This document shows positions 1 through 7,873 of a stretch of 64,000 nucleotides of DNA, one piece after another. The translations under genes were made by a program, and so were the position numbers. Source of the DNA: an uncultured Dorea sp. (GTDB taxonomy: Bacteria; Bacillota; Clostridia; Lachnospirales; Lachnospiraceae). Under the pieces are notes generated by a model. That model saw nothing but the letters and a program-made list of their open reading frames with translations. It was not told where the DNA came from and did not search any database. Each line of letters begins with the position of its first letter. The first letter of the stretch is position 1. The stretch lies in NCBI GenBank assembly GCA_910577685.1, contig CAJTOH010000002.1:107202-171201 (forward strand), written 5' to 3'.

Positions 1-396
1 GCAAGTACCTGCTACCATGCTCATGGCCGCCTCAACGGTCGCCGCGTTCAAATCCGGCATCTTTGTCTCCGCAATCTCTCTTAACTGAGCCTGTGTAATC
101 GTTGCAACCTTCGTCTTATTCGGTACGCCTGAACCAGACTTGATATTGCATGCCTTCTTAATCAAAACTGCTGCCGGCGGCGTCTTCGTGATAAAGCTGA
201 AACTTCTGTCACTGTAAACGGTGATAACTACAGGAATAATCAGGTCCCCCTGATCTGCCGTTCTTGCGTTAAACTGCTTTGTAAACTCAACGATATTCAC
301 ACCATGCTGACCAAGAGCAGGTCCAACCGGTGGCGCCGGAGTTGCCTTTCCGGCAGGAATCTGTAACTTAATGTAACCTTCTACTTTTTTTGCCAT
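1..396 (-). CDS. rplK: 50S ribosomal protein L11 (3' end cut by window edge)
   Basis: L11 is a protein of the large ribosomal subunit at the GTPase-associated centre. The reading frame starts at an ATG at 396, has an AGGAGG-type site just upstream, and opens with MAKKVEGYIKLQIPAGKA, the usual L11 start with its proline-rich translation-factor loop soon after. 132 codons are present, so only about nine C-terminal residues are missing beyond base 1. It follows nusG in the conserved secE-nusG-rplK order, which supports the call. Confidence 0.97.
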   Translation of the reverse strand, partial: MAKKVEGYIKLQIPAGKATPAPPVGPALGQHGVNIVEFTKQFNARTADQGDLIIPVVITVYSDRSFSFITKTPPAAVLIKKACNIKSGSGVPNKTKVATITQAQLREIAETKMPDLNAATVEAAMSMVAGTC

Positions 397-452
397 CTCA
401 ATTACCTCCTTGTGGTGATGTCGGGAAATAAATCCCTCCCACTGTTTTTGAT

Positions 453-968
453 TTACAACTTCTTAACTTCTGCGAAACTGATTTCAACCGGTGTCTCGCG
501 GCCGAACAGTTCAACATTGATTGTAAGACTCTGCTTCTGCAAGTTCATAGCCTGGATGACTCCAACGGTATCCGCCCACGCTCCGGCAATTACCCGAACC
601 GTATCGCCCTCCGCAAAATCAACCATAATATCCTCTCGCTGAATCCCCAGCGGAGCCATCTCCGCATCTGTAAGCGGAATCGGCTTAGAGCCCGGCCCAA
701 CAAAGCCCGTGACGCCTCTGGTGTTCCGCACTACATACCACGTATCATCATTCATAATCATATGAATCAGTACATAACCGGGGAACATTTTCTTCTGCGC
801 CGCCTTCTGAACACCGTTCTTAAGTTCCACCACATCCTGCATAGGAACCCTCACTTCAAGGATTTGCTCTTCCAGATGCCTGTTCTCAATCGTCTTATCA
901 ATGTTGGCTTTCACTTTGTTCTCATACCCGGAATAGGTATGCACTACATACCATTTTGCCTCTGACAT
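453..968 (-). CDS. nusG: transcription termination/antitermination factor NusG
   Basis: NusG binds RNA polymerase and modulates pausing and Rho- or NusA-dependent events. The 171-residue product has the normal bacterial length. An N-terminal NGN domain begins with KWYVVHTYSGYE and includes MFPGYVLI; a C-terminal KOW motif begins near GDTVRVIAGAWAD (about residue 122). The ATG at 968 follows AAGGTGAG. It lies between secE and rplK, in the classical cluster and probably in one transcript with them. Confidence 0.97.
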   Translation of the reverse strand: MSEAKWYVVHTYSGYENKVKANIDKTIENRHLEEQILEVRVPMQDVVELKNGVQKAAQKKMFPGYVLIHMIMNDDTWYVVRNTRGVTGFVGPGSKPIPLTDAEMAPLGIQREDIMVDFAEGDTVRVIAGAWADTVGVIQAMNLQKQSLTINVELFGRETPVEISFAEVKKL

Positions 969-1001
969 AAACTCACCTTTCTTGCCTGCAGATTATCAGT
1001 T

Positions 1002-1193
1002 CTATCTTACCAATAAATCTACTCCGTACTGGGCGATAAAGTCAACGATTGCAATAACCGCTCCCAATATTACGGATACAGAAACAACTGCTGCCGTCTG
1101 TTTTGCTACTGTCATCTTGTCTGGCCAAATGATTTTCTTAAATTCTCTGTTAAGACCCTTGAACCAGCTTTTCTTCTGCGTCTTTTCGCTCAT
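1002..1193 (-). CDS. secE: preprotein translocase subunit SecE
   Basis: SecE is the small essential subunit of the SecYEG membrane channel. The 63-residue product has a charged cytoplasmic start, the SecE-typical FKKIIWPDK stretch and one C-terminal membrane helix (VVSVSVILGAVIAIVDF). I choose the ATG at 1193 because AAAGGAG lies eight bases upstream; a GTG three codons earlier lies within the ribosome-site region. It sits between rpmG and nusG. Confidence 0.95.
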   Translation of the reverse strand: MSEKTQKKSWFKGLNREFKKIIWPDKMTVAKQTAAVVSVSVILGAVIAIVDFIAQYGVDLLVR

Positions 1194-1215
1194 GACAACC
1201 ACTCCTTTACGGCGA

Positions 1216-1365
1216 CTACTTCGTTTCCTTATGCAATGTGTGTGATTTGCAGAACTTGCAATACTTCTTCGTCTCCATACGCTCAGGATGAGATTTCTTA
1301 TCCTTCGTCATGTTGTAGTTACGCTGCTTGCATTCTGTACATTCCAATGTGATTCTTGTACGCAC
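1216..1365 (-). CDS. rpmG: 50S ribosomal protein L33
   Basis: This 49-residue protein starts at GTG (1365), which follows AGGTGG after five bases. It opens VRTRITLECTECKQRNY and carries two CxxC pairs (CTEC and CKFC), as in zinc-binding L33 forms. Its position immediately before secE is standard in Firmicutes. It is too short for ordinary ORF length cut-offs, but the match is clear. Confidence 0.94.
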   Translation of the reverse strand: MRTRITLECTECKQRNYNMTKDKKSHPERMETKKYCKFCKSHTLHKETK

Positions 1366-1473
1366 AACTTCCACCTCGCTTTACGTTTTTTCATTGACGT
1401 GTTACCATGGTAGCTTGCGAGGCTACCCAAATATTTAGGCATAAAAAAAAGACCTACTTCCATTCGCTAGGAT

Positions 1474-1502
1474 AGCTTACCACAAAAAATGAGGAAATGC
1501 AA
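1474..1502 (-). promoter_or_regulatory. candidate promoter of rpmG-secE-nusG-rplK
   Basis: Read on the minus strand, TTGCAT (1502-1497) is followed after 17 bases by TAAGCT (1479-1474), with TG one base before it as in extended -10 elements. The match is only moderate. A hairpin with arms GGTAGC/GCTACC (1409-1427) would lie in the leader; its role is unknown. Confidence 0.35.
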
Positions 1503-1540
1503 GTCCTTCTATGAATTTTCGTACATTTTTCGCAGTCAGG

Positions 1541-1683
1541 AATTACTGTTCACTCCGTGACCAGCAACACGCTCCGCGATGCACAGAAATCGCAAAATGA
1601 TGCGATTTCGCGCTGGAAAACTCGGGATTTCCGCACAAAATGTGCGGAAACACCTCGCGGAATAGTGGCGTGCGAACAGTAAC
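1541..1683. repeat. 143-bp palindromic intergenic element with two internal hairpins
   Basis: The ends ATTACTGTTC and GAACAGTAAC are inverted copies (one mismatch). Inside are two near-perfect stems: AAATCGCA/TGCGATTT at about 1588-1609 and TTTCCGCACA/TGTGCGGAAA at about 1628-1650. The segment next to the left end, CTCCGTGACCAG, recurs in diverged form at 48141-48167. It contains no convincing ORF and looks like a REP- or MITE-type element. Confidence 0.6.
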
Positions 1684-1749
1684 TATCAGAAATCCTAAAG
1701 ACTGAACCATTACCATTTTCACCTCCGGACAGTTGTCGGCATATTTTAC

Positions 1750-1778
1750 TGTACACAACATTTTTTCTCTAGTATAAT
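1750..1778 (+). promoter_or_regulatory. candidate promoter of the cysK-like gene
   Basis: TGTACA (1750-1755), a 17-base spacer and a perfect TATAAT (1773-1778) precede the gene start by about 68 bases. No riboswitch or T-box was recognised in the leader. Confidence 0.55.
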
Positions 1779-1845
1779 ATGTCTGTAAATATCTGCAAAA
1801 CAACAGACAAACAACAGTATGAATGAAAGTTGAGGTATATTTAAT

Positions 1846-2772
1846 ATGATTTATAAAAATGTGTTGGAGGCCATGGGACACACTCCCATAATACAGTTGA
1901 ATCGAATGGTCGGACCCGACTGCGCAAGGGTGCTGGTAAAATTCGAGGGCCTGAACGTAGGCGGTTCAGTCAAGACAAGGACCGCCTACAGCATGATTTG
2001 TAAGGCTGAGGAAGACGGCATCTTAAAAGAAGACTCCATAATCGTAGAGCCCACCAGCGGCAATCAGGGAATCGGACTTGCGCTTGTAGGGGCAGTGAAA
2101 GGGTATGAGACAATCATAATTATGCCCGATTCCGTCAGCCAGGAAAGACGTTACCTTGTAGAACATTACGGCGCGAAAGTCATTCTGGTACATGACGCCG
2201 GAAACATTGGCGACTGTATCAATGAATGTGTCAAAACCGCCGGCCGTATGGCAGAAGAGAACCCCAAAGTATTCGTACCCCAGCAGTTTGAGAACGAAGC
2301 GAATCCCATGGTACACCGCCAGCATACAGGCCGTGAGATTTTAGAGCAGGTAGAAGGCCCCATCGACGGCTTCTGTTCCGGTATCGGAACCGGCGGAACC
2401 ATCACCGGCATAGGAGAAACCTTAAAAGCCGCCAACCCTGATATGACAATCTGGGCAATCGAGCCGGAAAATGCGGCAATCCTTGCGGGCGGTACAATCG
2501 GCACCCACATTCAGATGGGAATCGGAGACGGAGTGATTCCAAAAGTCCTGAACCAGCATATCTATGACGATATTGTAATTGTGACGGATGAAGAAGCCCT
2601 GCAGACTGCCAAAGAGCTTGCACGGCAGGAAGGACTGATGTGCGGAATTTCCAGCGGGACAAACGTGGCCGCCGCCCTTAAAATGGCTAAGAAGCTTGGA
2701 AAAGGAAAGACGGTCGTGACCCTGCTTCCGGATACGGCAGAGAGATATTTTTCAACGCCCTTGTTCGGATAA
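1846..2772 (+). CDS. cysK: cysteine synthase family protein (O-acetylserine sulfhydrylase-like)
   Basis: PLP-dependent fold-type II enzyme, expected to make L-cysteine from O-acetylserine and sulfide. At 308 residues it has the usual length. The PLP lysine is K43 in GGSVKTR, the substrate loop is PTSGNQG (about 69-75) and the phosphate-binding loop is GTGGT (181-185). Two positions differ from the textbook CysK pattern: Lys is followed by T rather than D, and the loop reads GNQ rather than GNT. The exact substrate is therefore inferred; a related beta-replacement enzyme is possible. It is a single-gene unit with its own promoter and terminator. Confidence 0.85.
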   Translation: MIYKNVLEAMGHTPIIQLNRMVGPDCARVLVKFEGLNVGGSVKTRTAYSMICKAEEDGILKEDSIIVEPTSGNQGIGLALVGAVKGYETIIIMPDSVSQERRYLVEHYGAKVILVHDAGNIGDCINECVKTAGRMAEENPKVFVPQQFENEANPMVHRQHTGREILEQVEGPIDGFCSGIGTGGTITGIGETLKAANPDMTIWAIEPENAAILAGGTIGTHIQMGIGDGVIPKVLNQHIYDDIVIVTDEEALQTAKELARQEGLMCGISSGTNVAAALKMAKKLGKGKTVVTLLPDTAERYFSTPLFG

Positions 2773-2804
2773 AAAATGGGGTTGCTGCAACAGCCCCATT
2801 TTTT
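2771..2804 (+). terminator. intrinsic terminator after the cysK-like gene
   Basis: An 11-base-pair stem AAAAAATGGGG/CCCCATTTTTT starts at the stop codon and ends in a T run. It is nearly symmetrical and could also act on the minus strand. Confidence 0.8.
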
Positions 2805-2847
2805 ACGCCTTCACATGAACCAATGATTCTAATATTTTTTTGCAGCC

Positions 2848-3399
2848 TTATATGTATAAAAAATATTGATAGGAAGGGAAATCAGCAGGACGCCCAAATA
2901 CCCCAAAACGCCGGCTTTTTTCCCATGTCGTCTCGTTTTTCATACTCCACTGAGTCCTCAGCCCGATGACAGAGTTCATGCCAAGCTTCGGCATAAGACT
3001 TCCAATCACAATCATGAATATACCGAAAAGGCCGAAAACAAGCTGATATATATCAATGAAAACAGCAGACAAATCTTCTGCTTTTATAAAATCAATATAC
3101 AAAAAATAACCTGTCACGGCATTGAAAATGAAAAGGAAAAAAATACCTGTAATTATACAAACTTTTTCTTGATTACTTTCTCGATTATCAGAAAACTTTG
3201 AGATTCCAAGCATAATCAAGCCAAAGATAATCGTAACCGCCGGAAAAATAAGCGTTTCGTACTTGCTGCCCCAGCGGGTCACTTGGTTATCCATATCAAA
3301 ATGAGTAGGAATTTGCTCAGGCAAAAACACCAACGCCGCCAGAGTTACAGGCAAAGGCAAAAACATAAAAAAATAGAAAAGGATTTTGGGGATTTTCAT
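2848..3399 (-). CDS. SdpI/DUF1648 family membrane protein, C-terminus frameshifted
   Basis: The start has a DUF1648-type segment (LPEQIPTHFDMDNQVTRWGS) between membrane helices, and the family box MNSVIGLRTQWSMKNETTW follows near residue 141. SdpI proteins of Bacillus give immunity to a secreted toxin; many relatives have no known role. After SRRFG the frame runs into an atypical tail ending at 2848. Removing one base of the CCCC run at 2901-2904 (GGGG on the coding strand) restores YLGVLLISLPINIFY, a normal last helix, with a stop at 2829. The gene may therefore be frameshifted. The start at 3399 has GAGGAG upstream. Confidence 0.65.
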   Translation of the reverse strand: MKIPKILFYFFMFLPLPVTLAALVFLPEQIPTHFDMDNQVTRWGSKYETLIFPAVTIIFGLIMLGISKFSDNRESNQEKVCIITGIFFLFIFNAVTGYFLYIDFIKAEDLSAVFIDIYQLVFGLFGIFMIVIGSLMPKLGMNSVIGLRTQWSMKNETTWEKSRRFGVFGRPADFPSYQYFLYI

Positions 3400-3469
3400 G
3401 ATTGACTCCTCTCAAACCGGAAGCAACCCATACCTTTGCAAGGCGGCCGGATAAGGCGGCGGCCAGCAA

Positions 3470-3515
3470 ATAAAAAACCGCCCTTGTCTCAGCCCGCAAA
3501 GGCAAAAACAAGGGC
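3470..3515 (-). terminator. terminator of the aminotransferase gene
   Basis: On the minus strand GCCCTTGT pairs with ACAAGGGC across a 20-base loop and is followed by GGTTTTTTAT. It begins about 20 bases after the aminotransferase stop codon. Confidence 0.75.
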
Positions 3516-3535
3516 AGACAGATAATGTTTGAATA

Positions 3536-4819
3536 TCAAGCGTTCAACAGCTTCTCAATACTTACCAGCTTCACACTAAGAACAAAAATCTTAGAAGCAA
3601 CCTCCAACTCATCAACCGTTGGGAAGGACGGCGCAATACGGATATTGCAATCTTTCGGGTCCTTCCCATATGGATAAGTGGCCCCGGCATCCGTCATCAC
3701 AAGCCCAGCCTCTTTTGCTTTGGCCACAATCGCCTTGGCGCAGCCCTCCATAGAATCAAAGGAAATAAAATATCCGCCAAGAGGCTTCGTCCATGTTCCG
3801 ATGCCCAGCCCCCCAAGCTCCTTGGTCAACACCTCGTCTACCTTCTCGAACTTAGGACGCAGGATTGCCGCATGCTTTCTCATATGCTCATAGACACCCA
3901 GCATATCCTTAAAATAGCGCACATGCCTAAGCTGGTTCAGCTTATCGTGTCCAATAGTCTGAAACTTCATATAACGCCTTGCATCCTCCAGATTCCCCCT
4001 GGACGCTGCCAGCGCCGCAATTCCGGACCCGGGGAAAGACACCTTCGACGTAGAAATAAACTTAATCACAATATCCGGATTCCCGACTTTGATACACTCA
4101 TTCAAAAGCTCCAGAACAACGACCCGCTTGTCGTCATACAGATGATGAATGGAGTAGGCATTATCCCAGAAAATACGGAAGTCCGCAGCCGCCGGCTTAA
4201 GCCTCGCAAAACGTCTGACCGTCTCATCCGAATAGGAAATACCCGTGGGATTGGAATATTTCGGCACACACCAGATTCCCTTAATCAACGGGTCTTTCGC
4301 AACCAACTCCTCCACCATATCCATGTCCGGCCCAGTCTCAAGAAGAGGGACGTTAATCATCTCTATTCCAAAAAATTCCGTGATTGCAAAATGACGGTCA
4401 TACCCCGGCACAGGGCACAAAAACTTCACATGGTCCAGCTTCCCCCAAGGGGTACTCCCCATAAAACCATGGGTCATAGCCCGTGACACGGTATCAAACA
4501 TAACATTCAGACTGGAATTTCCATATATAATTACACTGCGCTCCGGAACCTCCGACAAATCAGCCAGCAGCTTCCTGGCGTCGCTGATTCCGTCAAGAAC
4601 ACCGTAATTCCGGCAGTCTACTCCATCCGAGCTAACCAAATCCGAATCACTGGTCAGGACGTCCATCATCCCGATTCCAATATCAAGCTGCGCCTTCGAA
4701 GGCTTACCGCGGGACATATCCAGATGCATCCCCTTCTTTTTAATTTCCTCAAACTGCTTTTCAAGGTCACTTTTCAGGTTCATTAACTTCTCTTTGCTCA
4801 ACTTGCTGTACGGTGCCAT
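3536..4819 (-). CDS. class I-type aminotransferase (PF12897 aspartate aminotransferase-like)
   Basis: PLP enzyme expected to transfer an amino group from an amino acid such as aspartate to a 2-oxo acid. I place the start at the ATG at 4819 (427 residues) because AGAAGGGAG lies seven bases upstream; the earlier ATG at 4843 has no such site. Visible elements are the N-terminal SRGKPS, YSNPTG (near 189), WDNAY (near 219) and the PLP-lysine segment STSKVSFPG (K259). The pattern fits the aspartate aminotransferase family known from Corynebacterium AspT better than classical AspC. Monocistronic with its own terminator. The substrate is inferred. Confidence 0.8.
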   Translation of the reverse strand: MAPYSKLSKEKLMNLKSDLEKQFEEIKKKGMHLDMSRGKPSKAQLDIGIGMMDVLTSDSDLVSSDGVDCRNYGVLDGISDARKLLADLSEVPERSVIIYGNSSLNVMFDTVSRAMTHGFMGSTPWGKLDHVKFLCPVPGYDRHFAITEFFGIEMINVPLLETGPDMDMVEELVAKDPLIKGIWCVPKYSNPTGISYSDETVRRFARLKPAAADFRIFWDNAYSIHHLYDDKRVVVLELLNECIKVGNPDIVIKFISTSKVSFPGSGIAALAASRGNLEDARRYMKFQTIGHDKLNQLRHVRYFKDMLGVYEHMRKHAAILRPKFEKVDEVLTKELGGLGIGTWTKPLGGYFISFDSMEGCAKAIVAKAKEAGLVMTDAGATYPYGKDPKDCNIRIAPSFPTVDELEVASKIFVLSVKLVSIEKLLNA

Positions 4820-5094
4820 ATCGAAACTCCCTTCTGTTTTCATTGAAATCTAAATAAAAACCAGCTATATACAGTCTCCCTGTAACAACTATATGCTATT
4901 TTACGAACAATCTTTCAAAAAGTCAAGACCCATTTTGAATTTCAATACTATTTTTCTTTCATTTATCTCAAGTTTCACTTGTATAACTAGCGCTTCGCCA
5001 ACACAAAATGCAATTTATATCGTTAAATCCTGCATTTTAATCCATTTTCCTTTCCAATTTCATTCTCCATATCAAAAAGCTTTCTTAAACTTTC

Positions 5095-6234
5095 TTATCC
5101 TATATCCTGCTTAAGCAGCTCAAACCGAAGCAAAACCGGATTATGGTCGCTATATCCAAAATCCGTATCCACATTCATCGCCGTCGCCTTCACATTATCA
5201 GACACCAGAAAACCGTCCACTACCGTCGTAAAATTCACTCCCTTGGTATAGGGGATATCCGCCCCGCGGCAGGTAGGCACCTCAAGCTCATTCTCCGCCC
5301 GTACAATAGAGATTCCCTCTCCCATTTCCTCCTGAGTCAAGATGGACACCCATGCAGGATACTTCTGTTCTGACGGAAAGCCTTTCGCCGCCGCTTCCCC
5401 CAGCGCATGGTTGAAATCTCCCCCGACAATCACATAATTCCCTGCCCTGTACTCCTCTTCCATCACGGAATTTAACATATCCAACTGTCGGGCACGAATC
5501 CGGCCGCCCTCGTCATAGGCCGACATATGGCTATTGATAAGCACCAGCTCCTTCCCCTCCTCAACCGGCAGACGCATGACGGCAAAGCACCTATCCAAAT
5601 CAGTAAATTTCGTGACAAAACTATCGTCCACAGGATAACTTCTGCGCTCCGCCTCCCCAATCTCGTAACGGCTAAGGTTCAGAAGCCCCGCCTCCACAGC
5701 ACCGTGAGGGTCAGAAAAAGGATAGAAAAGATAAGCCGAGTGAAAATTATTCGCAAATACATTTCCATAGTCAGAAAACCGGCTTTTCAGCAGCTCAAGC
5801 TGGTTGATATGGAAGCTCCTGTCAGCGTCCACGTCTACCTCCTGAAGCAAAATAAAATCCGCTTTCAACTTTTCAAGCTCCGAAGCCGCGCCCTTTGTGT
5901 TCCCTTCCACGGACTCCCTGCTAACGGCCTTGCCGTATTTCCCCGCCGTCGCCGTTCCATCCGCCATCTCGCCGGTATCCATGAAAAAACTATAATCCGG
6001 CCCGTAAGCGCCGAAACCAATGTTGTAGGTTACGGCAGTATAAGTCTCTCCCGTTTTCAACGACTTCTTCTGGTTATTCTCCGCCTCCAATACGGCATGG
6101 TCCTCAATCCGGTAATAATTCGCCTGCATATAGATTACATAGCCCACTATGCAAATAACACAGAGCAGTATAAGCCCCGACAATATTTTTACAACCACAG
6201 ATACCTTTTTTCGATTCCTCCGGCTATCTTCCAT
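5095..6234 (-). CDS. membrane-anchored endonuclease/exonuclease/phosphatase (EEP) family protein
   Basis: 379 residues with one N-terminal membrane helix (about residues 11-34), so the catalytic domain should lie outside the cell. EEP-fold motifs appear in order: TYNIGFG, LLQEVD, NSHMSAYD, GGDFNH, DGFLVSDN and the terminal SDHNPVLL. These are the metal-binding and catalytic Asn, Glu, Asp and His positions of metal-dependent phosphodiesterases and DNases. Whether it acts on nucleic acid, a phospholipid or another phosphodiester cannot be told. The start has GGGAGG seven to nine bases upstream. It stands alone. Confidence 0.85.
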   Translation of the reverse strand: MEDSRRNRKKVSVVVKILSGLILLCVICIVGYVIYMQANYYRIEDHAVLEAENNQKKSLKTGETYTAVTYNIGFGAYGPDYSFFMDTGEMADGTATAGKYGKAVSRESVEGNTKGAASELEKLKADFILLQEVDVDADRSFHINQLELLKSRFSDYGNVFANNFHSAYLFYPFSDPHGAVEAGLLNLSRYEIGEAERRSYPVDDSFVTKFTDLDRCFAVMRLPVEEGKELVLINSHMSAYDEGGRIRARQLDMLNSVMEEEYRAGNYVIVGGDFNHALGEAAAKGFPSEQKYPAWVSILTQEEMGEGISIVRAENELEVPTCRGADIPYTKGVNFTTVVDGFLVSDNVKATAMNVDTDFGYSDHNPVLLRFELLKQDIG

Positions 6235-6536
6235 AACTTCACGCCTCCCATATTTATTTAAGCCCAGATTATTTTGTTCATAGTATACTTAGAATCTTGG
6301 GAAATAGCAACCAAATTCTCCAATACAAGAAAACCTCTTGAATCAGCCAAATTTGCAAACGGCAGTTCATTTGTACATACATTTGCCAGAGTAATCCTGA
6401 AAAAGATACGAAAGATACATGACTTTCCGAAGTATACGACATACGAAGCATAAGAAGCAAAATTAGAGACAAAGACGCGCACAGAAAGAACAGTTCATGG
6501 AATATCGCCGCCGATTTCCTTGTGGATAAAAAGTTT
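6235..6536. other. intergenic stretch without a recognised gene
   Basis: AT-rich spacer between two minus-strand genes. Short frames exist on both strands, but none has a ribosome site or a family I recognise. It should hold the promoter of the EEP gene on the minus strand, but no clear -35/-10 pair was found. Confidence 0.4.
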
Positions 6537-6567
6537 TTAAAAAACTCTCAACGTCATTGAGAGTTTT
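6537..6567 (-). terminator. terminator overlapping the 3' end of the YhcG-type gene
   Basis: AAAACTCTCA and TGAGAGTTTT form a 10-base-pair stem with a six- to seven-base loop, followed by a T run on the minus strand. The stop codon at 6554-6556 lies inside the hairpin, so coding sequence and terminator overlap. Confidence 0.8.
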
Positions 6568-7561
6568 TATCCTCATCTACCATTACCGTTAATTCCTCAA
6601 GCTTTTTTTGTAAGATTTCCTTGCTGATTAGTTTTGTCCGGTATTCGGAAATCATGGTTGGACTCATGTTCCGGCTCAGGGCATATTCAACAACCTCCTC
6701 GTCCTTACTCTTGCAAAGAATAATGCCAACGCTGGGATTTTCATTGGGCTTCTTTACATCCCTATCCAGCGCTTCAAGATAAAACTGCATTTTTCCAAGG
6801 TATTCCGGTTTGAAATCGTCAATTTTCAACTCAATCGCGACAAGGCATTGCAGTTCCCTATGAAAAAAGATTAGGTCAGTATAATAATCATTCTTCCCTA
6901 CTTGTAGATGATATTCTTCCCCCATAAAAATAAAATCTCTGCCAAATTCCAGCAGGAATTTTTTCATATTCTTCAAAATGGCCTTTTTTAAATCATTTTC
7001 CTTATAAAACTCCGGCAGGTCTAAAAACTCCAGCATATACATGTCCCTGATTATGTCCGTAGAAGCGGCTTGGGATACGGCGGAAGGAGCCTTGCCGTCC
7101 GACAGCATCAAACGCTCGTAATATCCGCTGTCAATCTGCCGTTCCAGTTCCTTTGCCTTATACTTTTCCCGGGAGGCCAGCTTCAAATAGAATAACCGCT
7201 CTGCATCTGATTTTGTCTTTGACATGATATGCAGATTATTTGACCACGTATTCTCCCTTAGCAGAGTTCCTAACTCCGGTTTGTCACAATAGGTTTCAAA
7301 GAACTGCTTCATACGCCATATATTCTGCGGGGAATAACCTCTGATTCCCGGCTCCTGCAACAGAATGTATTCGGAAAGCGCCTTCACAGTAGAACGTCCC
7401 CACCCCTCCTGTATAGCCTTACGGGAAACAAATTCTCCAATCCCCCAATAAAGGTCAATCATTGTAACATTCACCTGATAGGCAGCTTTCTGGCGGGCAT
7501 CTGCTATCATTTTCAAAATGGTATTAAAATCACTTTGATAGTTTAAACTTAAATCGTCCAT
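6554..7561 (-). CDS. YhcG-type PDDEXK nuclease domain protein (DUF1016)
   Basis: 335 residues. The N-terminal half is the DUF1016 helical domain (YWGIGEFVSRK, RGYSPQNIWRMKQFF). The C-terminal half has the nuclease core: YYTDLIFFH supplies the Asp, and AIELKIDDFKP (about 243-253) supplies the E-x-K. The family is often found in restriction-modification and defence neighbourhoods; its biochemistry is poorly known. Here it is an orphan with no methylase or helicase nearby. The ATG at 7561 follows GAGGGAAATAT. Confidence 0.85.
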   Translation of the reverse strand: MDDLSLNYQSDFNTILKMIADARQKAAYQVNVTMIDLYWGIGEFVSRKAIQEGWGRSTVKALSEYILLQEPGIRGYSPQNIWRMKQFFETYCDKPELGTLLRENTWSNNLHIMSKTKSDAERLFYLKLASREKYKAKELERQIDSGYYERLMLSDGKAPSAVSQAASTDIIRDMYMLEFLDLPEFYKENDLKKAILKNMKKFLLEFGRDFIFMGEEYHLQVGKNDYYTDLIFFHRELQCLVAIELKIDDFKPEYLGKMQFYLEALDRDVKKPNENPSVGIILCKSKDEEVVEYALSRNMSPTMISEYRTKLISKEILQKKLEELTVMVDEDKNSQ

Positions 7562-7767
7562 ATATTTCCCTCGTTCCGATAGTCTGCTTGGGTAATTATA
7601 TCATGGAATTTGTTCAGGATGAAGATGTATTTTTCCATTCAGGAAATATTACACCAGTTTATTTAAATTATAATGCCTTAATGTTACGAAATACTCCATA
7701 CAACCGAAGACAAAAGTATAAATCATTTTTACCAGCTAGAAAGACTGTTTTGTTAGCGATAATAAAA

Positions 7768-7867
7768 AAGGCTGTCGCAATAAGCCGGATGATTACAAGA
7801 TATATCAGAAGGTAGTTTCTAGAAAATACTATATCTTGTAGATTTTATCCTTAATGCGACAGCCCCA
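7768..7867. repeat. 100-bp palindromic repeat, copy 1
   Basis: The ends GGCTGTCGCA and TGCGACAGCC are perfect inverted copies; the centre GTTTCTAGAAAAT is flanked by ACAAGATAT and ATATCTTGT. The whole unit is homologous to 18231-18330 in inverted orientation. It lies between genes and could also serve as a terminator for the neighbouring WYL gene. Confidence 0.75.
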
Positions 7868-7873
7868 TCCCCT

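Noticed and set aside
1409..1427. GGTAGC/GCTACC hairpin in the rpmG leader as a possible regulatory RNA
   Set aside because: The stem is short, has no T run and matches no leader class I know.
1543..1881. 112-residue minus-strand frame upstream of the cysK-like gene
   Set aside because: It spans the palindromic element and the cysK promoter, has no ribosome site and no recognisable family.
4893..5114. 73-residue plus-strand frame between aminotransferase and EEP genes
   Set aside because: AT-rich noncoding sequence without ribosome site; it overlaps the end of the EEP gene on the other strand.
6258..6482. overlapping short minus-strand frames
   Set aside because: No ribosome site or family; two frames cover the same bases with similar quality, typical of noncoding DNA.
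7588..7815. 75-residue plus-strand frame
   Set aside because: Its end lies in the palindromic repeat, it has no ribosome site, and its composition is not protein-like.
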